A stretch of DNA of 64,000 nucleotides from an uncultured Prevotellaceae bacterium (GTDB lineage: Bacteria > Bacteroidota > Bacteroidia > Bacteroidales > Muribaculaceae): the NCBI GenBank assembly GCA_937916085.1, contig CALGGO010000070.1, positions 14,480-78,479 on the forward strand. The letters run 5' to 3'. The translations under genes were made by a program, and so were the position numbers. Below the pieces are notes generated by a model. The model was given only the letters and a program-made list of their open reading frames with translations. It searched no databases and was not told the origin of the DNA. This document shows, in pieces, positions 18,323-26,103 of the stretch; the stretch's first letter is position 1, and the number at the start of each line of letters is the position of its first letter.

Positions 18323-19600
18323 TTACACCGAGTATAGAGGATAATTCGTTACCCACTTTTGGTCTTTGTAGGGCAGCATAGAGTATCTAACGCCTTTTGT
18401 GCCAGGGTGCTTGTCAATAAGCAATTTCAAGGACTTGGCCTTTACGTTTACCTCGGCTTTAACTTCGATAGGTTCTACTTTGCCTTTTTTCTCAATGATG
18501 AAATCCACTTCAGCAACGGCGCCACTGGTCCAGTAATAAACTGATGACACTCCGTGACTCAACAGTTGTTGTAACACATATTGCTCTGTGAATGCCCCCT
18601 TAAAACCTTTGAAGGCATTGTCGCCAACGAGCATCTGCCCGCTCTCTGCCCCAGCTAGTGCCGCCAACAGTCCGCAATCAAGGAAATATAATTTAAATGC
18701 CGACAAGTTTTCATAAAACGACAGTGGAGAAATTATATCGTTAACACAACTCACTTTGTACAATATGCAACAGTCAATAAGCCATTGTATTGCGATTTCA
18801 TACTCTCTTGCACGCGCTCCGGGTTTTAATACACCATAAATGAATTTTTTATTGTCTTTGGCAAGTTGCGATGGTATTGACTTCATCACCATATTGATGC
18901 GAGGCACCTGTTCGCGAGGGGCATGTTTTGAGAAATCATTTTTATAGGCATCTAAGATGTTGAGTTGTAAACGCCTAACAAGTGCCAAGTCTTTCTTTTC
19001 CACAAAGCATTCCACCACCTCAGGCATGCCGCCCACAAAATAGTATTGCCGCAACAGGTCTTGCAGTTTGTGCTCAATGCTTGAAAGTACATTCCATTGC
19101 TGCTTGTCGATGAGTTCTGCCCAATCTTCATGTCCTGTGGCCATTAGGAACTCCCTGAAATTCATGGGGTAAAGAGTAATCATATCAACCTTTCCCACTG
19201 GAAATGAAGTGCCCTCATGCATCGCTATTCCAAGCAAGGAACCAGCCACCATCACATGATATTCAGGAGCTTTCTCGGTAAAATACTTCAGTGACGCTAA
19301 TCCGCGTGGTACATTCTGAATCTCATCAAGAATAATCAACGTCTTGCCTGGTTTTGGCTTAATATGCGAAATTGCTTGTAATTGCAACAAAATACGGTCA
19401 ATATCATAATCATTGGCAAAAAGCGATGCAGCCTGTGGCTCATCGTCACAGTTCAAATAAATCACATCATCATATTGTGATTTGCCAAATTCTCGCATCA
19501 ACCAAGTCTTGCCAACCTGTCTTGCTCCTTTGATTATCAATGGTTTGCGATAGTCGCTCTCCTTCCACTCCAATAGCTGATTCCAAATAAGTCGTTTCAT
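18323..19600 (-). CDS. AAA+ ATPase with DUF4143 domain
   Basis: 425 residues. Walker A IIKGARQVGKTW (Lys31), Walker B TLIILDEIQNVP, then arginine-rich sensor segments and a C-terminal DUF4143 region whose EVDFIIEKKGKVEPIEVKAE shows the D...ExK spacing of PD-(D/E)xK nucleases. This family is abundant in gut Bacteroidetes, often in many divergent copies per genome, with unknown function; a link to defence or mobile DNA is often guessed. The gene is single, with an exact 33-bp-phased repeat array overlapping its promoter, which argues for tight autoregulation. Confidence 0.88.
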   Translation of the reverse strand: MKRLIWNQLLEWKESDYRKPLIIKGARQVGKTWLMREFGKSQYDDVIYLNCDDEPQAASLFANDYDIDRILLQLQAISHIKPKPGKTLIILDEIQNVPRGLASLKYFTEKAPEYHVMVAGSLLGIAMHEGTSFPVGKVDMITLYPMNFREFLMATGHEDWAELIDKQQWNVLSSIEHKLQDLLRQYYFVGGMPEVVECFVEKKDLALVRRLQLNILDAYKNDFSKHAPREQVPRINMVMKSIPSQLAKDNKKFIYGVLKPGARAREYEIAIQWLIDCCILYKVSCVNDIISPLSFYENLSAFKLYFLDCGLLAALAGAESGQMLVGDNAFKGFKGAFTEQYVLQQLLSHGVSSVYYWTSGAVAEVDFIIEKKGKVEPIEVKAEVNVKAKSLKLLIDKHPGTKGVRYSMLPYKDQKWVTNYPLYSV

Positions 19601-19605
19601 GCTTT

Positions 19606-19726
19606 ACATTTTTCCGAATGAATAATCGCTGCAAAGATACATTTTTTTGAACGAATAATCAAGCATTTGTTGCATTTTTTCAAACGAATAATTGTGCTGA
19701 TGTTACATTTTTTCGAACGAATCATC
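19606..19726 (-). repeat. Four 22-bp repeats with exact 33-bp period over the DUF4143 promoter
   Basis: Copies begin at 19606, 19639, 19672 and 19705. Minus-strand consensus is GATTATTCGTTCGAAAAAATGT, with 11-bp unrelated spacers. The -7 element TAtcTTTG (19639-19632, minus) lies in the first spacer. A 33-bp pitch is close to three helical turns, so bound proteins would align on one DNA face. The first copy ends five bases before the ATG. Confidence 0.85.
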
Positions 19727-19787
19727 ATAAGGCTGTACTAGCCTCATAAAACAGACACTGTAAATGTGCTTTTTGCATCAAAATCCA

Positions 19788-20153
19788 CTACAGCTCCACG
19801 TTGATGCTTGTGGTGCGGAAGGAGAAGAGGTTGTCGCTGAGGTTGGGGTTGCTGGTGTTGAGGGAGTAGTTTTTTTGTGAGCGAGCTTGGATGACGGGAA
19901 TGGTGAACTGGATGTTCTTGCCATCGCTTGTGAATGCTACTGGCTGGTTCTTCTCGTTGAGCAGAGTGAGAGAATCGACCGACTGAGCATCAACATGTTG
20001 CAAAATCTCTTCAACGGCGACATTTACCATCACATTGGTAGTGTCGCTGTTATGCTCGTTGGCGATAAGGATATTTACTGTGCTTTTGTTGTCACATGCG
20101 ACAAGGAGCATTGCTATTGTCGCCACTGTCGCTATAGTCACTAAAATTTTCAT
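19788..20153 (-). CDS. Small lipoprotein
   Basis: 121 residues from ATG 20153, with a lipoprotein signal MKILVTIATVATIAMLLVAC (lipobox LVAC, Cys20). The mature part is about 100 residues of beta-like sequence; no family is recognised. The ATG overlaps the stop of the gene upstream (ATGA, 20150-20153), so the two are translationally coupled and probably work together at the envelope. Confidence 0.75.
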   Translation of the reverse strand: MKILVTIATVATIAMLLVACDNKSTVNILIANEHNSDTTNVMVNVAVEEILQHVDAQSVDSLTLLNEKNQPVAFTSDGKNIQFTIPVIQARSQKNYSLNTSNPNLSDNLFSFRTTSINVEL

Positions 20154-21250
20154 TGGTGTTTCTCCTCTATGTTTTGAATGCCGTCGCGGCGCAAGCACAC
20201 ACGGTAGCGCTTGTACTCGCTGATGCCCTCATATTTGCATTGAATCACGAAATTCAGGTAATAGGCCTTGTCGCCATCGGTAAAATGGTTGGCGGCATCG
20301 CCTTTGTTCACGTAGAGCGGCACTGTGGGGTTGTCCATCTTGCGCATAAAGCCTGCGAGGTTGAAGCGCACGATGTTGTTGATGCCGTTGATGGGATAGG
20401 CCGATAGCTGATCCACGGCTTTGCGCTTGAGGTGTACGTACTTGCGGTACTGAATCACCTGCTCATCCACGCCGCGGTTCACCACGAGCGGGTTCTTGCG
20501 GGCGCGCTTCTCGTTGACATGGCGCGACACGTCTTGCGGCGACACGAAGTCGAAGCCCTCCTTTACCTTGCCAATCTTGCGCAACCCCACGCGAATGGTG
20601 ATGAGGTAGTCGTAGAAACGGCTGCCGATGCCGTGGGCGAAGTAGTTGCGTATCAAGTCTTTGATGCGGTCCTTGAACATATAGCTAATCACCAGGGCGA
20701 TGAAGAACGGCAGCGTGAAGTTGCCGTAGGTCTGCTGGAAGGCAAACGACACCACCGTGGCAAACACCATAGAGATGCCTGCCGCCACGCTGAACGCCAC
20801 CTGCTCGAGGAAGGCGGTGTTGCGGCGCTTGTGGGTGGGCAGGTAGAGGTTGCTCTCGATGTATTTCTTGAGCTGGCTGGCGTGATACACAAACTGGCGG
20901 TTGCCGTCGGGGCTATCGGGCTTTACATCCAGATATTTTCGGCTCTGGCGGTATTTATGCTCGCTGTCGAGCATTTGGGTGAGCATCGGCAAGAGCGGTT
21001 CACCACTTCTCTCACGAGGGTTAAGGCGCTTGACGATGCGCCCCAAGTGCTGCTCAATGATGTTGGAGATAAACTCATCGCCAAAGTCGTAATAAACCAC
21101 CACCTGCTGCCCCTCGTCGCTCTCAAGAAGGGTGGGGCGCAGTGAGCGGTACATCTCAGCCACTGTCTTGGCTTGCTCCACGAGGTCGCAGGCAAGGCTG
21201 CGTTGTGCCTCACCGTTGGTTTGCTTGGTGATTTTAAAAAGTGTCCTCAA
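20150..21250 (-). CDS. Membrane-associated protein, N-terminus possibly lost
   Basis: The frame gives 366 residues from a TTG at 21250; no ATG occurs before residue 33. One or two hydrophobic helices lie at about 150-185 (FSVAAGISMVFATVVSFAFQ), flanked by long charged regions. No family is recognised. The TTG lies within the hairpin repeat 21241-21273, and the frame is open upstream only through repeat sequence to a stop at 21296-21298. The original 5' end may therefore have been replaced by repeat insertion (inference). It is coupled to the lipoprotein gene downstream. Confidence 0.6.
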   Translation of the reverse strand: MRTLFKITKQTNGEAQRSLACDLVEQAKTVAEMYRSLRPTLLESDEGQQVVVYYDFGDEFISNIIEQHLGRIVKRLNPRERSGEPLLPMLTQMLDSEHKYRQSRKYLDVKPDSPDGNRQFVYHASQLKKYIESNLYLPTHKRRNTAFLEQVAFSVAAGISMVFATVVSFAFQQTYGNFTLPFFIALVISYMFKDRIKDLIRNYFAHGIGSRFYDYLITIRVGLRKIGKVKEGFDFVSPQDVSRHVNEKRARKNPLVVNRGVDEQVIQYRKYVHLKRKAVDQLSAYPINGINNIVRFNLAGFMRKMDNPTVPLYVNKGDAANHFTDGDKAYYLNFVIQCKYEGISEYKRYRVCLRRDGIQNIEEKHQ

Positions 21251-21336
21251 AAGAACCGTCCCTTTGAGGACACTATCCTCAAAAGAACCGTGTCCTCAAA
21301 AGAACCGTCCCTTTGAGGACATCCCTTTGAGGACAC
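21241..21336. repeat. Three AGAACCGTCCC hairpins, one nested in another
   Basis: Copy 1 (21241-21273): GTGTCCTCAAA, AGAACCGTCCC, TTTGAGGACAC. A second copy (21275-21290 plus 21322-21336) is split within its loop, between AGAACCG and TCCC, by a complete third 31-bp copy (21291-21321). Stem sequence differs from the 13579/15149 hairpins but the loop core is shared in reverse complement. Confidence 0.85.
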
Positions 21337-21354
21337 TATGTTGCAAGTTTTAGA

Positions 21355-21828
21355 TTATTTCCAGTTCTTGTAGGGGTTCTTCATGAGCATGGAGTTGTAG
21401 TACTTCACGTCGCCGGTAACCTCCTCGCCAAGCCATGTGGGGCGGTCGAAGTCGGCATCCTCGCTAGGCAGCTCCACCTCGGCAACGGTGAGTCCATCGT
21501 TGTCGCCGTAGAACTCATCAACCTCGAAGGTGCGCTCGCCGGCTTTCACCAGATAGCGTGTCTTGTCGATAACGCCGGGCTCGCAAATCTTGAGCAGCTC
21601 CATCACCTCGTCGGCGGGAATCTCTTTCTCCCACTCAAAGCGGCTGGCTCCGCTCTCGTTGCCAATACCTTTGACGGTGATGAACCCTTTTTCGCCCTTA
21701 ACGCGGACTCTCACTGTGCGCTCGGGAACCGAACACAGATAACCTTGAATGATGCGTGTGGCTTTGAAAGCCTCATCCTTAAAATCACCACTTTTTACCA
21801 AGAATTTTCTTTCTATCTCTTGTGCCAT
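21355..21828 (-). CDS. CYTH domain protein (class IV cyclase / triphosphatase-like)
   Basis: 157 residues, the compact bacterial CYTH size. The signature EIERKFLV (residues 4-11) is intact, followed by RVRVKGEKGFITVKG and the acidic strands DEFYGDNDGLTVAEVEL that coordinate metal in the tunnel fold. Family members hydrolyse inorganic tripolyphosphate or related triphosphates. Cytoplasmic. It is followed on the same strand by the hairpin array and preceded by the DUF47 gene 41 bp upstream, so the two may be cotranscribed, both plausibly in phosphate/polyphosphate metabolism. Confidence 0.9.
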   Translation of the reverse strand: MAQEIERKFLVKSGDFKDEAFKATRIIQGYLCSVPERTVRVRVKGEKGFITVKGIGNESGASRFEWEKEIPADEVMELLKICEPGVIDKTRYLVKAGERTFEVDEFYGDNDGLTVAEVELPSEDADFDRPTWLGEEVTGDVKYYNSMLMKNPYKNWK

Positions 21829-21869
21829 AATTGTTTAGTTTGCTAAGGTTGTTTAAGATTGGATTTGAA

Positions 21870-22517
21870 TCAATTGTGCAGCTTGATGACCATGATGGTG
21901 AGATGGTCGGCGACACGCACAGCCTCTTCGGCAAGCTCCTCCACGTGGAGGGTGAAATAGCGCAGGTGGAACTTCTGGCTGAGTTTGAAGTTGTCCATCT
22001 CGTGAAACACTCGGCGCTTGATCGACTGGGCAATCTTGCTCACCTCTTTCTCAAAGAAATAGATGCGGTGGGTCTTCTCGGTAACAAAGCGCGGTGCCTT
22101 GAAGTAGTCGCGTGACGCCTGTATCGTGCCCTCCACCGCCAGGCCAGTCACCTCCACGAGTTTCAGGAAATCGATATTCAACTCCGAAGGGAAGAAGGGG
22201 ATCTCTATCTCATACTGCCATAAGTTCTTGTGAAGCAGGTTGATAATCATGTCGAGGCGCTCCAGCAGCTGCATGATCTCCACACGCTGGTCGGTGACAA
22301 GCGAGTAGCTGTAAAGCTCGTTCTCTATCGTGCGGCGCAGGTCGGTGGTGGTGTCGCGCAGCCGCGTGATGTTCTCGAGGTTGTCGTCAAACTCCTTCTT
22401 GTTGCCCTCAAGATAGTTCTTGATGCCGCTTTTGTAGGTGAGAACGCACTCGTCGAGATAGTCGAGGAAACTGTCGAGGTCGCTTATCGTCTTATTGGTT
22501 TTCTTGAGTCCAAACAT
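21870..22517 (-). CDS. DUF47 family (PhoU-like) protein
   Basis: 215 residues, all helical, with the DUF47/PhoU-like pattern of acidic E/DxxxD helices (LDSFLDYLDECVLTYKSGIK; ISKIAQ-type helix near 160). DUF47 proteins usually accompany a PiT phosphate transporter and help control it; no transporter is adjacent here. The neighbour is the CYTH gene. A TAttTTTG promoter element lies at 22553-22546 (minus). Confidence 0.88.
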   Translation of the reverse strand: MFGLKKTNKTISDLDSFLDYLDECVLTYKSGIKNYLEGNKKEFDDNLENITRLRDTTTDLRRTIENELYSYSLVTDQRVEIMQLLERLDMIINLLHKNLWQYEIEIPFFPSELNIDFLKLVEVTGLAVEGTIQASRDYFKAPRFVTEKTHRIYFFEKEVSKIAQSIKRRVFHEMDNFKLSQKFHLRYFTLHVEELAEEAVRVADHLTIMVIKLHN

Positions 22518-22545
22518 ATTTCAACTTGCTTAATGTTAGCAAATG

Positions 22546-22553
22546 CAAAAATA
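22546..22553 (-). promoter_or_regulatory. -7 element of the DUF47-CYTH transcript
   Basis: TAttTTTG on the minus strand, about 30 nt upstream of the DUF47 ATG. No clear TTTG box about 19 bp upstream. Confidence 0.5.
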
Positions 22554-22847
22554 CAACATTATAATAAAATTTGCAAATCGATTGTGTGTTTTGTGTTTGG
22601 GAGTTGCAAAATTGTGTTGTGTAATTATAAAAGCTAACTATTATATATACAACGAATTAAATTTTTATTTGTAGTGCTATATTTGAAATTCAAAAAACAT
22701 GATGTAGTGTTTAAATATCGTTTTTGTAACCACAAATTATCAATTAGAGACCAAAAATCAAGTAGCAATTTCAGCCCTCGACACTCATGCCAAACACTAA
22801 ATATTTAAAAAAATCTTCCACATTAATTATTATTCCAAAAAAAGCAG

Positions 22848-22934
22848 TAACTTTGCAGGTTAATTAATGGAATTAACTCAAGGACGCGGGTTTGGCCAAC
22901 AGCTATTGGCACGTTTACTCGTAAACTTGTTTAC
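22848..22934 (+). promoter_or_regulatory. glyQS -7 element and hairpin-rich leader
   Basis: TAacTTTG at 22848-22855 is followed by a 95-nt leader. It contains GCCAA/TTGGC (22895-22910) and GTTTAC-tc-GTAAAC-tt-GTTTAC (22913-22934), where the middle segment can pair with either neighbour. Such mutually exclusive pairing is seen in attenuators, but simple word repetition also explains it. It is not a T-box. Confidence 0.5.
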
Positions 22935-22951
22935 ATGATAACTATAAAATA

Positions 22952-24505
22952 ATGGCACAAAACGAAGACGTTTTCAAGAAGATTGTATCGCATTGCAAAG
23001 AGTATGGGTTTGTTTTCCCGTCGAGTGAGATTTATGACGGTCTGGGGGCGGTCTATGACTACGGCCAGAACGGTGTGGAGTTGAAGAACAACATCAAGCG
23101 CTACTGGTGGGAGGCGATGACGCTCCTGCACGAGAATATCGTGGGCATCGACAGCGCAGTGTTTATGCATCCCACTATCTGGAAGGCCAGCGGTCATGTT
23201 GACGCTTTCAACGATCCCCTCATCGACAACCGCGACAGCAAGAAGCGTTACCGCGCCGATGTGCTTATCGAGGAACAACTCGCCAAGTACGAGGAGAAGA
23301 TGAGCAAAGAGGTGACGAAGGCTGCCAAGCGTTTTGGCGACAGCTTCGACGAGGCGATGTTCCGCCAGACCAATCCCCGTGTGTTGGAGAACCAGCGCAA
23401 ATGGGATGAGCTGCACGCCCGCTATGAGAAGGCGATGAACGACAACAACCTCGACGAACTCAAACAGATAATTCTTGACTACGAGATAGTTGACCCAATC
23501 AGCGGCACCCGCAACTGGACCGATGTGCGTCAGTTCAACCTCATGTTCAAGACCCAGATGGGCAGCAGCAGCGACAACACAATGGACGTGTATCTGCGTC
23601 CCGAGACCGCGCAGGGCATCTTTGTGAACTTCTTGAATGTCCAGAAGACCGGCCGCATGCGTCTGCCATTCGGTATCGCTCAGATTGGCAAGGCGTTCCG
23701 CAACGAGATAGTAGCTCGCCAGTTTGTGTTCCGTATGCGCGAGTTTGAGCAGATGGAGATGCAATTCTTTGTTCGCCCTGGCGAGGAACTCAAGTGGTTC
23801 GAGACTTGGAAGCAGAACCGTCTGCGCTGGCACAAGGCGCTAGGTCTGGGCGATGAGAAATATCGCTTCCACGACCACGAGAAGCTGGCTCACTATGCCA
23901 ACGCCGCCACCGACATCGAGTTCCAGATGCCGTTCGGCTTCAAGGAGGTGGAGGGCATCCACAGCCGCACCAATTTCGACCTGTCGCAGCACGAGAAATT
24001 CAGCGGCAAGAAGATTCAATATTTCGACCCCGAATTGAACGAGAGCTACACACCTTACGTCATCGAGACCTCTATTGGCGTGGACCGCATGTTCCTTTCG
24101 GTGATGTGCTCAAGCTACGAGGAGCAGAAGCTCGAGGGCGGCGACACACGCGTGGTGCTGCACCTGCCCAAGGCGCTGGCTCCCGTCAAGTGTGCCATCC
24201 TGCCTTTGGTTCGCAAGGACGGCATGCCCGAAAAGGCGCGTGAGATTATGGATATGCTCAAGTTTGACTTCGCCTGCCGCTACGACGAGAAGGACAGCGT
24301 GGGCAAGCGCTACCGCCGCATGGACGCCATTGGCACGCCCTATTGCATCACCATCGACGGCCAGACCGTTGAGGACAACACCGTCACTCTGCGCGACCGC
24401 GACACTATGGAGCAGCAGCGCGTGGCAATCAGCGACCTGCCATCCATCATCGGCGAGCAGTGCAGCCTCAACAACCTGCTCAAGTCAATGCACAAAAATG
24501 ATTAA
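22952..24505 (+). CDS. glyQS: Glycine--tRNA ligase (dimeric type)
   Basis: 517 residues, the single-chain alpha2 class II enzyme that charges tRNA-Gly. The N-terminal motif GFVFPSSEIYDGLGAVYDYG (about residues 20-39) and motif 2 region RNEIVARQFVFRMREFEQME (about 251-270) are clear. An anticodon-binding domain (KCAILPLVRKDGMPEKAREI) forms the last 110 residues. Length and all landmarks are usual. Essential cytoplasmic translation gene. Confidence 0.96.
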   Translation: MAQNEDVFKKIVSHCKEYGFVFPSSEIYDGLGAVYDYGQNGVELKNNIKRYWWEAMTLLHENIVGIDSAVFMHPTIWKASGHVDAFNDPLIDNRDSKKRYRADVLIEEQLAKYEEKMSKEVTKAAKRFGDSFDEAMFRQTNPRVLENQRKWDELHARYEKAMNDNNLDELKQIILDYEIVDPISGTRNWTDVRQFNLMFKTQMGSSSDNTMDVYLRPETAQGIFVNFLNVQKTGRMRLPFGIAQIGKAFRNEIVARQFVFRMREFEQMEMQFFVRPGEELKWFETWKQNRLRWHKALGLGDEKYRFHDHEKLAHYANAATDIEFQMPFGFKEVEGIHSRTNFDLSQHEKFSGKKIQYFDPELNESYTPYVIETSIGVDRMFLSVMCSSYEEQKLEGGDTRVVLHLPKALAPVKCAILPLVRKDGMPEKAREIMDMLKFDFACRYDEKDSVGKRYRRMDAIGTPYCITIDGQTVEDNTVTLRDRDTMEQQRVAISDLPSIIGEQCSLNNLLKSMHKND

Positions 24506-24526
24506 GTGTTAAGTTTTAAGTGTAAA

Positions 24527-24549
24527 GTAGTGACGAGGCCTGCCTCGTC
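24527..24549 (+). repeat. GTAG-footed REP-like hairpin
   Basis: GTAG (24527-24530) followed by GACGAGGC/GCCTCGTC (24532-24539, 24542-24549). A near copy at 63845-63868 reads GTAG then GGACAAGGC/GCCTTGTCC. A GTAG foot next to a small hairpin is the classic REP layout recognised by RAYT (Y1) transposases. Confidence 0.65.
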
Positions 24550-24617
24550 AGTCCGCAACAAATAATTCTATTGGCTTGTTTACTTGTTTACTTGTCAACT
24601 TGTTTACTGGAAGAACT

Positions 24618-25160
24618 ATGAAGAAATTTCCTTTTATACTAATAATGGCAATACTGCTTGGCAGCGTGTTCACAGCTTGCTTGAAAACTGATGAAGAGAA
24701 GGTTGCCGATGACTATGCCGAGTGGCGCGAAGCCAATACCGCCTGGTTTAATGAGAAGGCGGCATCGACCGAATATACCACTGTGACAGCCCCCTGGGAC
24801 CCTAACGCTCAGGTGCTTATCCACTGGTTCAACGACACCACCAAGACCAAGGACAACCTCAAACCCAAATTCTCGTCGATGGTGGATGTGAAGTATTTTT
24901 TGCGCCTCTACGACGGCACAGCAATCGACTCGTCTTACCTGAGCACCTCGCCAACCGACAGCCTTTTCCGTTGTCGTCTCAGCAGTGGCGTGATTGAGGG
25001 TTGGGCTATCGCCATCCCCAAGATGCACATTGGCGACAGCTGCCGCGTCATCATCCCTTACAACTTGGGTTATGGCACCACCAGCAGCGGCGACATCAAG
25101 CCCTTCTCAACCCTGCAGTTTGACATTAAGCTCGCGGGAATCCCAAAATATGAGCTTTAG
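24618..25160 (+). CDS. FKBP-type peptidyl-prolyl isomerase lipoprotein
   Basis: 180 residues from ATG 24618; an upstream in-frame start at 24576 would add repeat-encoded residues. Lipobox GSVFTAC is present. The C-terminal half shows the FKBP fold (YFLRLYDGTAIDSS, GVIEGWAIAIPKMHIGDSC, IPYNLGYGTT). The N-terminal helix region resembles dimerising FKBPs. Anchored in the periplasm or at the outer membrane, it should help fold exported proteins. Confidence 0.88.
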   Translation: MKKFPFILIMAILLGSVFTACLKTDEEKVADDYAEWREANTAWFNEKAASTEYTTVTAPWDPNAQVLIHWFNDTTKTKDNLKPKFSSMVDVKYFLRLYDGTAIDSSYLSTSPTDSLFRCRLSSGVIEGWAIAIPKMHIGDSCRVIIPYNLGYGTTSSGDIKPFSTLQFDIKLAGIPKYEL

Positions 25161-25171
25161 CAAGATAAGAA

Positions 25172-25272
25172 AGCACACGAATTAAACTAATTGAAACGAA
25201 TTCTTATAATCAATAGTTTATCAAGTGGGTAAAAAAACGGATGCCGCTCCAGTTGAAGTGGCATCCGTTTTT
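25172..25272 (+). terminator. Terminator after the FKBP gene, with an upstream repeat
   Basis: AAAAACGGATGCC (25233-25245) pairs exactly with GGCATCCGTTTTT (25260-25272) and serves both converging genes. Before it, cacacgaattaaac/aattgaaacgaattct (25172-25203) matches the repeat at 63611-63642. Confidence 0.85.
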
Positions 25273-25324
25273 AGATTATCTGTTAAATTTGTGGTTTTGA
25301 CTTATAAAGAGAAGTCAATTAGAA

Positions 25325-25834
25325 TTACTTGCAGCAGTTCTCTTTGTCTTCTTTGCATTTGGGCTTGCCACAGCTGCCGTCCTGCTTGCAGGCGCCTTCT
25401 TTGCAGCATGGTGACTGGTGTGCGCATTTGTGCTCGCCTTCGGCTTTCATGTCGCAGTTTTTGCAGTCGCCCTTCATCTCTTTGCCACACTCGCCTTTAA
25501 CTTCTTTGCAATCTTTCTTGAGTTCTTTTGACTCAATCTTCTTAAGACCGTCTTTCTTGAGCATTTTTGCGTCTTTGCACTCAGCCTTCTTCATTTCCTG
25601 GCATTCGCCTTTCTTCATCTCTTGGCATTCGCCATTCTTCTTTTGGCAGCACTCATCTTTCTTCACGTTTTCGCACTCTGCCTTTTCGTCCTTAACATCC
25701 TTTACGGTTTTTGCCACTTTCTCGGTTTTTGCCACCTTTTTTGTGGTTTTTTTCTTCTTGGCCTCGGCCTCAAAGCCGTTGACACATGTGAGAGCCAAAG
25801 CTCCAACGCACATTAATGCAATAAATTTCTTCAT
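25325..25834 (-). CDS. Exported Cys/Lys-rich low-complexity protein
   Basis: 169 residues from ATG 25834, with signal peptide MKKFIALMCVGALALTCVNG. The mature part is about one third Lys/Glu and contains 18 cysteines in small units (KKGECQEMKKGECQEMKKAE; GACKQDGSCGKPKCKEDKEN). The spacing suggests metal binding or many disulphides in the periplasm. No family is recognised. The reading frame on the opposite strand is a shadow. A TAccTTTG element lies at 25943-25936 (minus). Confidence 0.7.
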   Translation of the reverse strand: MKKFIALMCVGALALTCVNGFEAEAKKKKTTKKVAKTEKVAKTVKDVKDEKAECENVKKDECCQKKNGECQEMKKGECQEMKKAECKDAKMLKKDGLKKIESKELKKDCKEVKGECGKEMKGDCKNCDMKAEGEHKCAHQSPCCKEGACKQDGSCGKPKCKEDKENCCK

Positions 25835-25935
25835 GTTATTAAAGTTTTTAGGCACCTCCTATATTAGATTGGTGCAGTTAAACAAAAAAAACAAAATTCT
25901 TACTAAATTAAACCGTTGAAAATCAATCGGCATCG

Positions 25936-25943
25936 CAAAGGTA
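25936..25943 (-). promoter_or_regulatory. -7 element of the Cys-rich gene
   Basis: TAccTTTG on the minus strand, about 100 nt before the ATG at 25834. Confidence 0.5.
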
Positions 25944-26103
25944 AATATAAATTATTTAAATTCAAAAATGTGATTGAGAAATTTAACATTTTTGCATGGA
26001 ATAAATATTTTTTTTAATTTTACGCACTTTTTGATGGCAAGCGGCAATTTGCTGAAAAATAACACCTTTGTACTTTTGATAACACACGCATAATAATACT
26101 GAC

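Noticed and set aside
19606..19726. CRISPR-like array (regular repeat-spacer pattern)
   Set aside because: Repeats are 22 bp with only 11-bp spacers, degenerate, overlap a promoter, and no cas gene is present.
25329..25919. 196-codon plus-strand frame opposite the Cys-rich gene
   Set aside because: Phe/Ser/His-rich mirror of a Lys/Glu/Cys-rich frame; the minus frame has a signal peptide and promoter.
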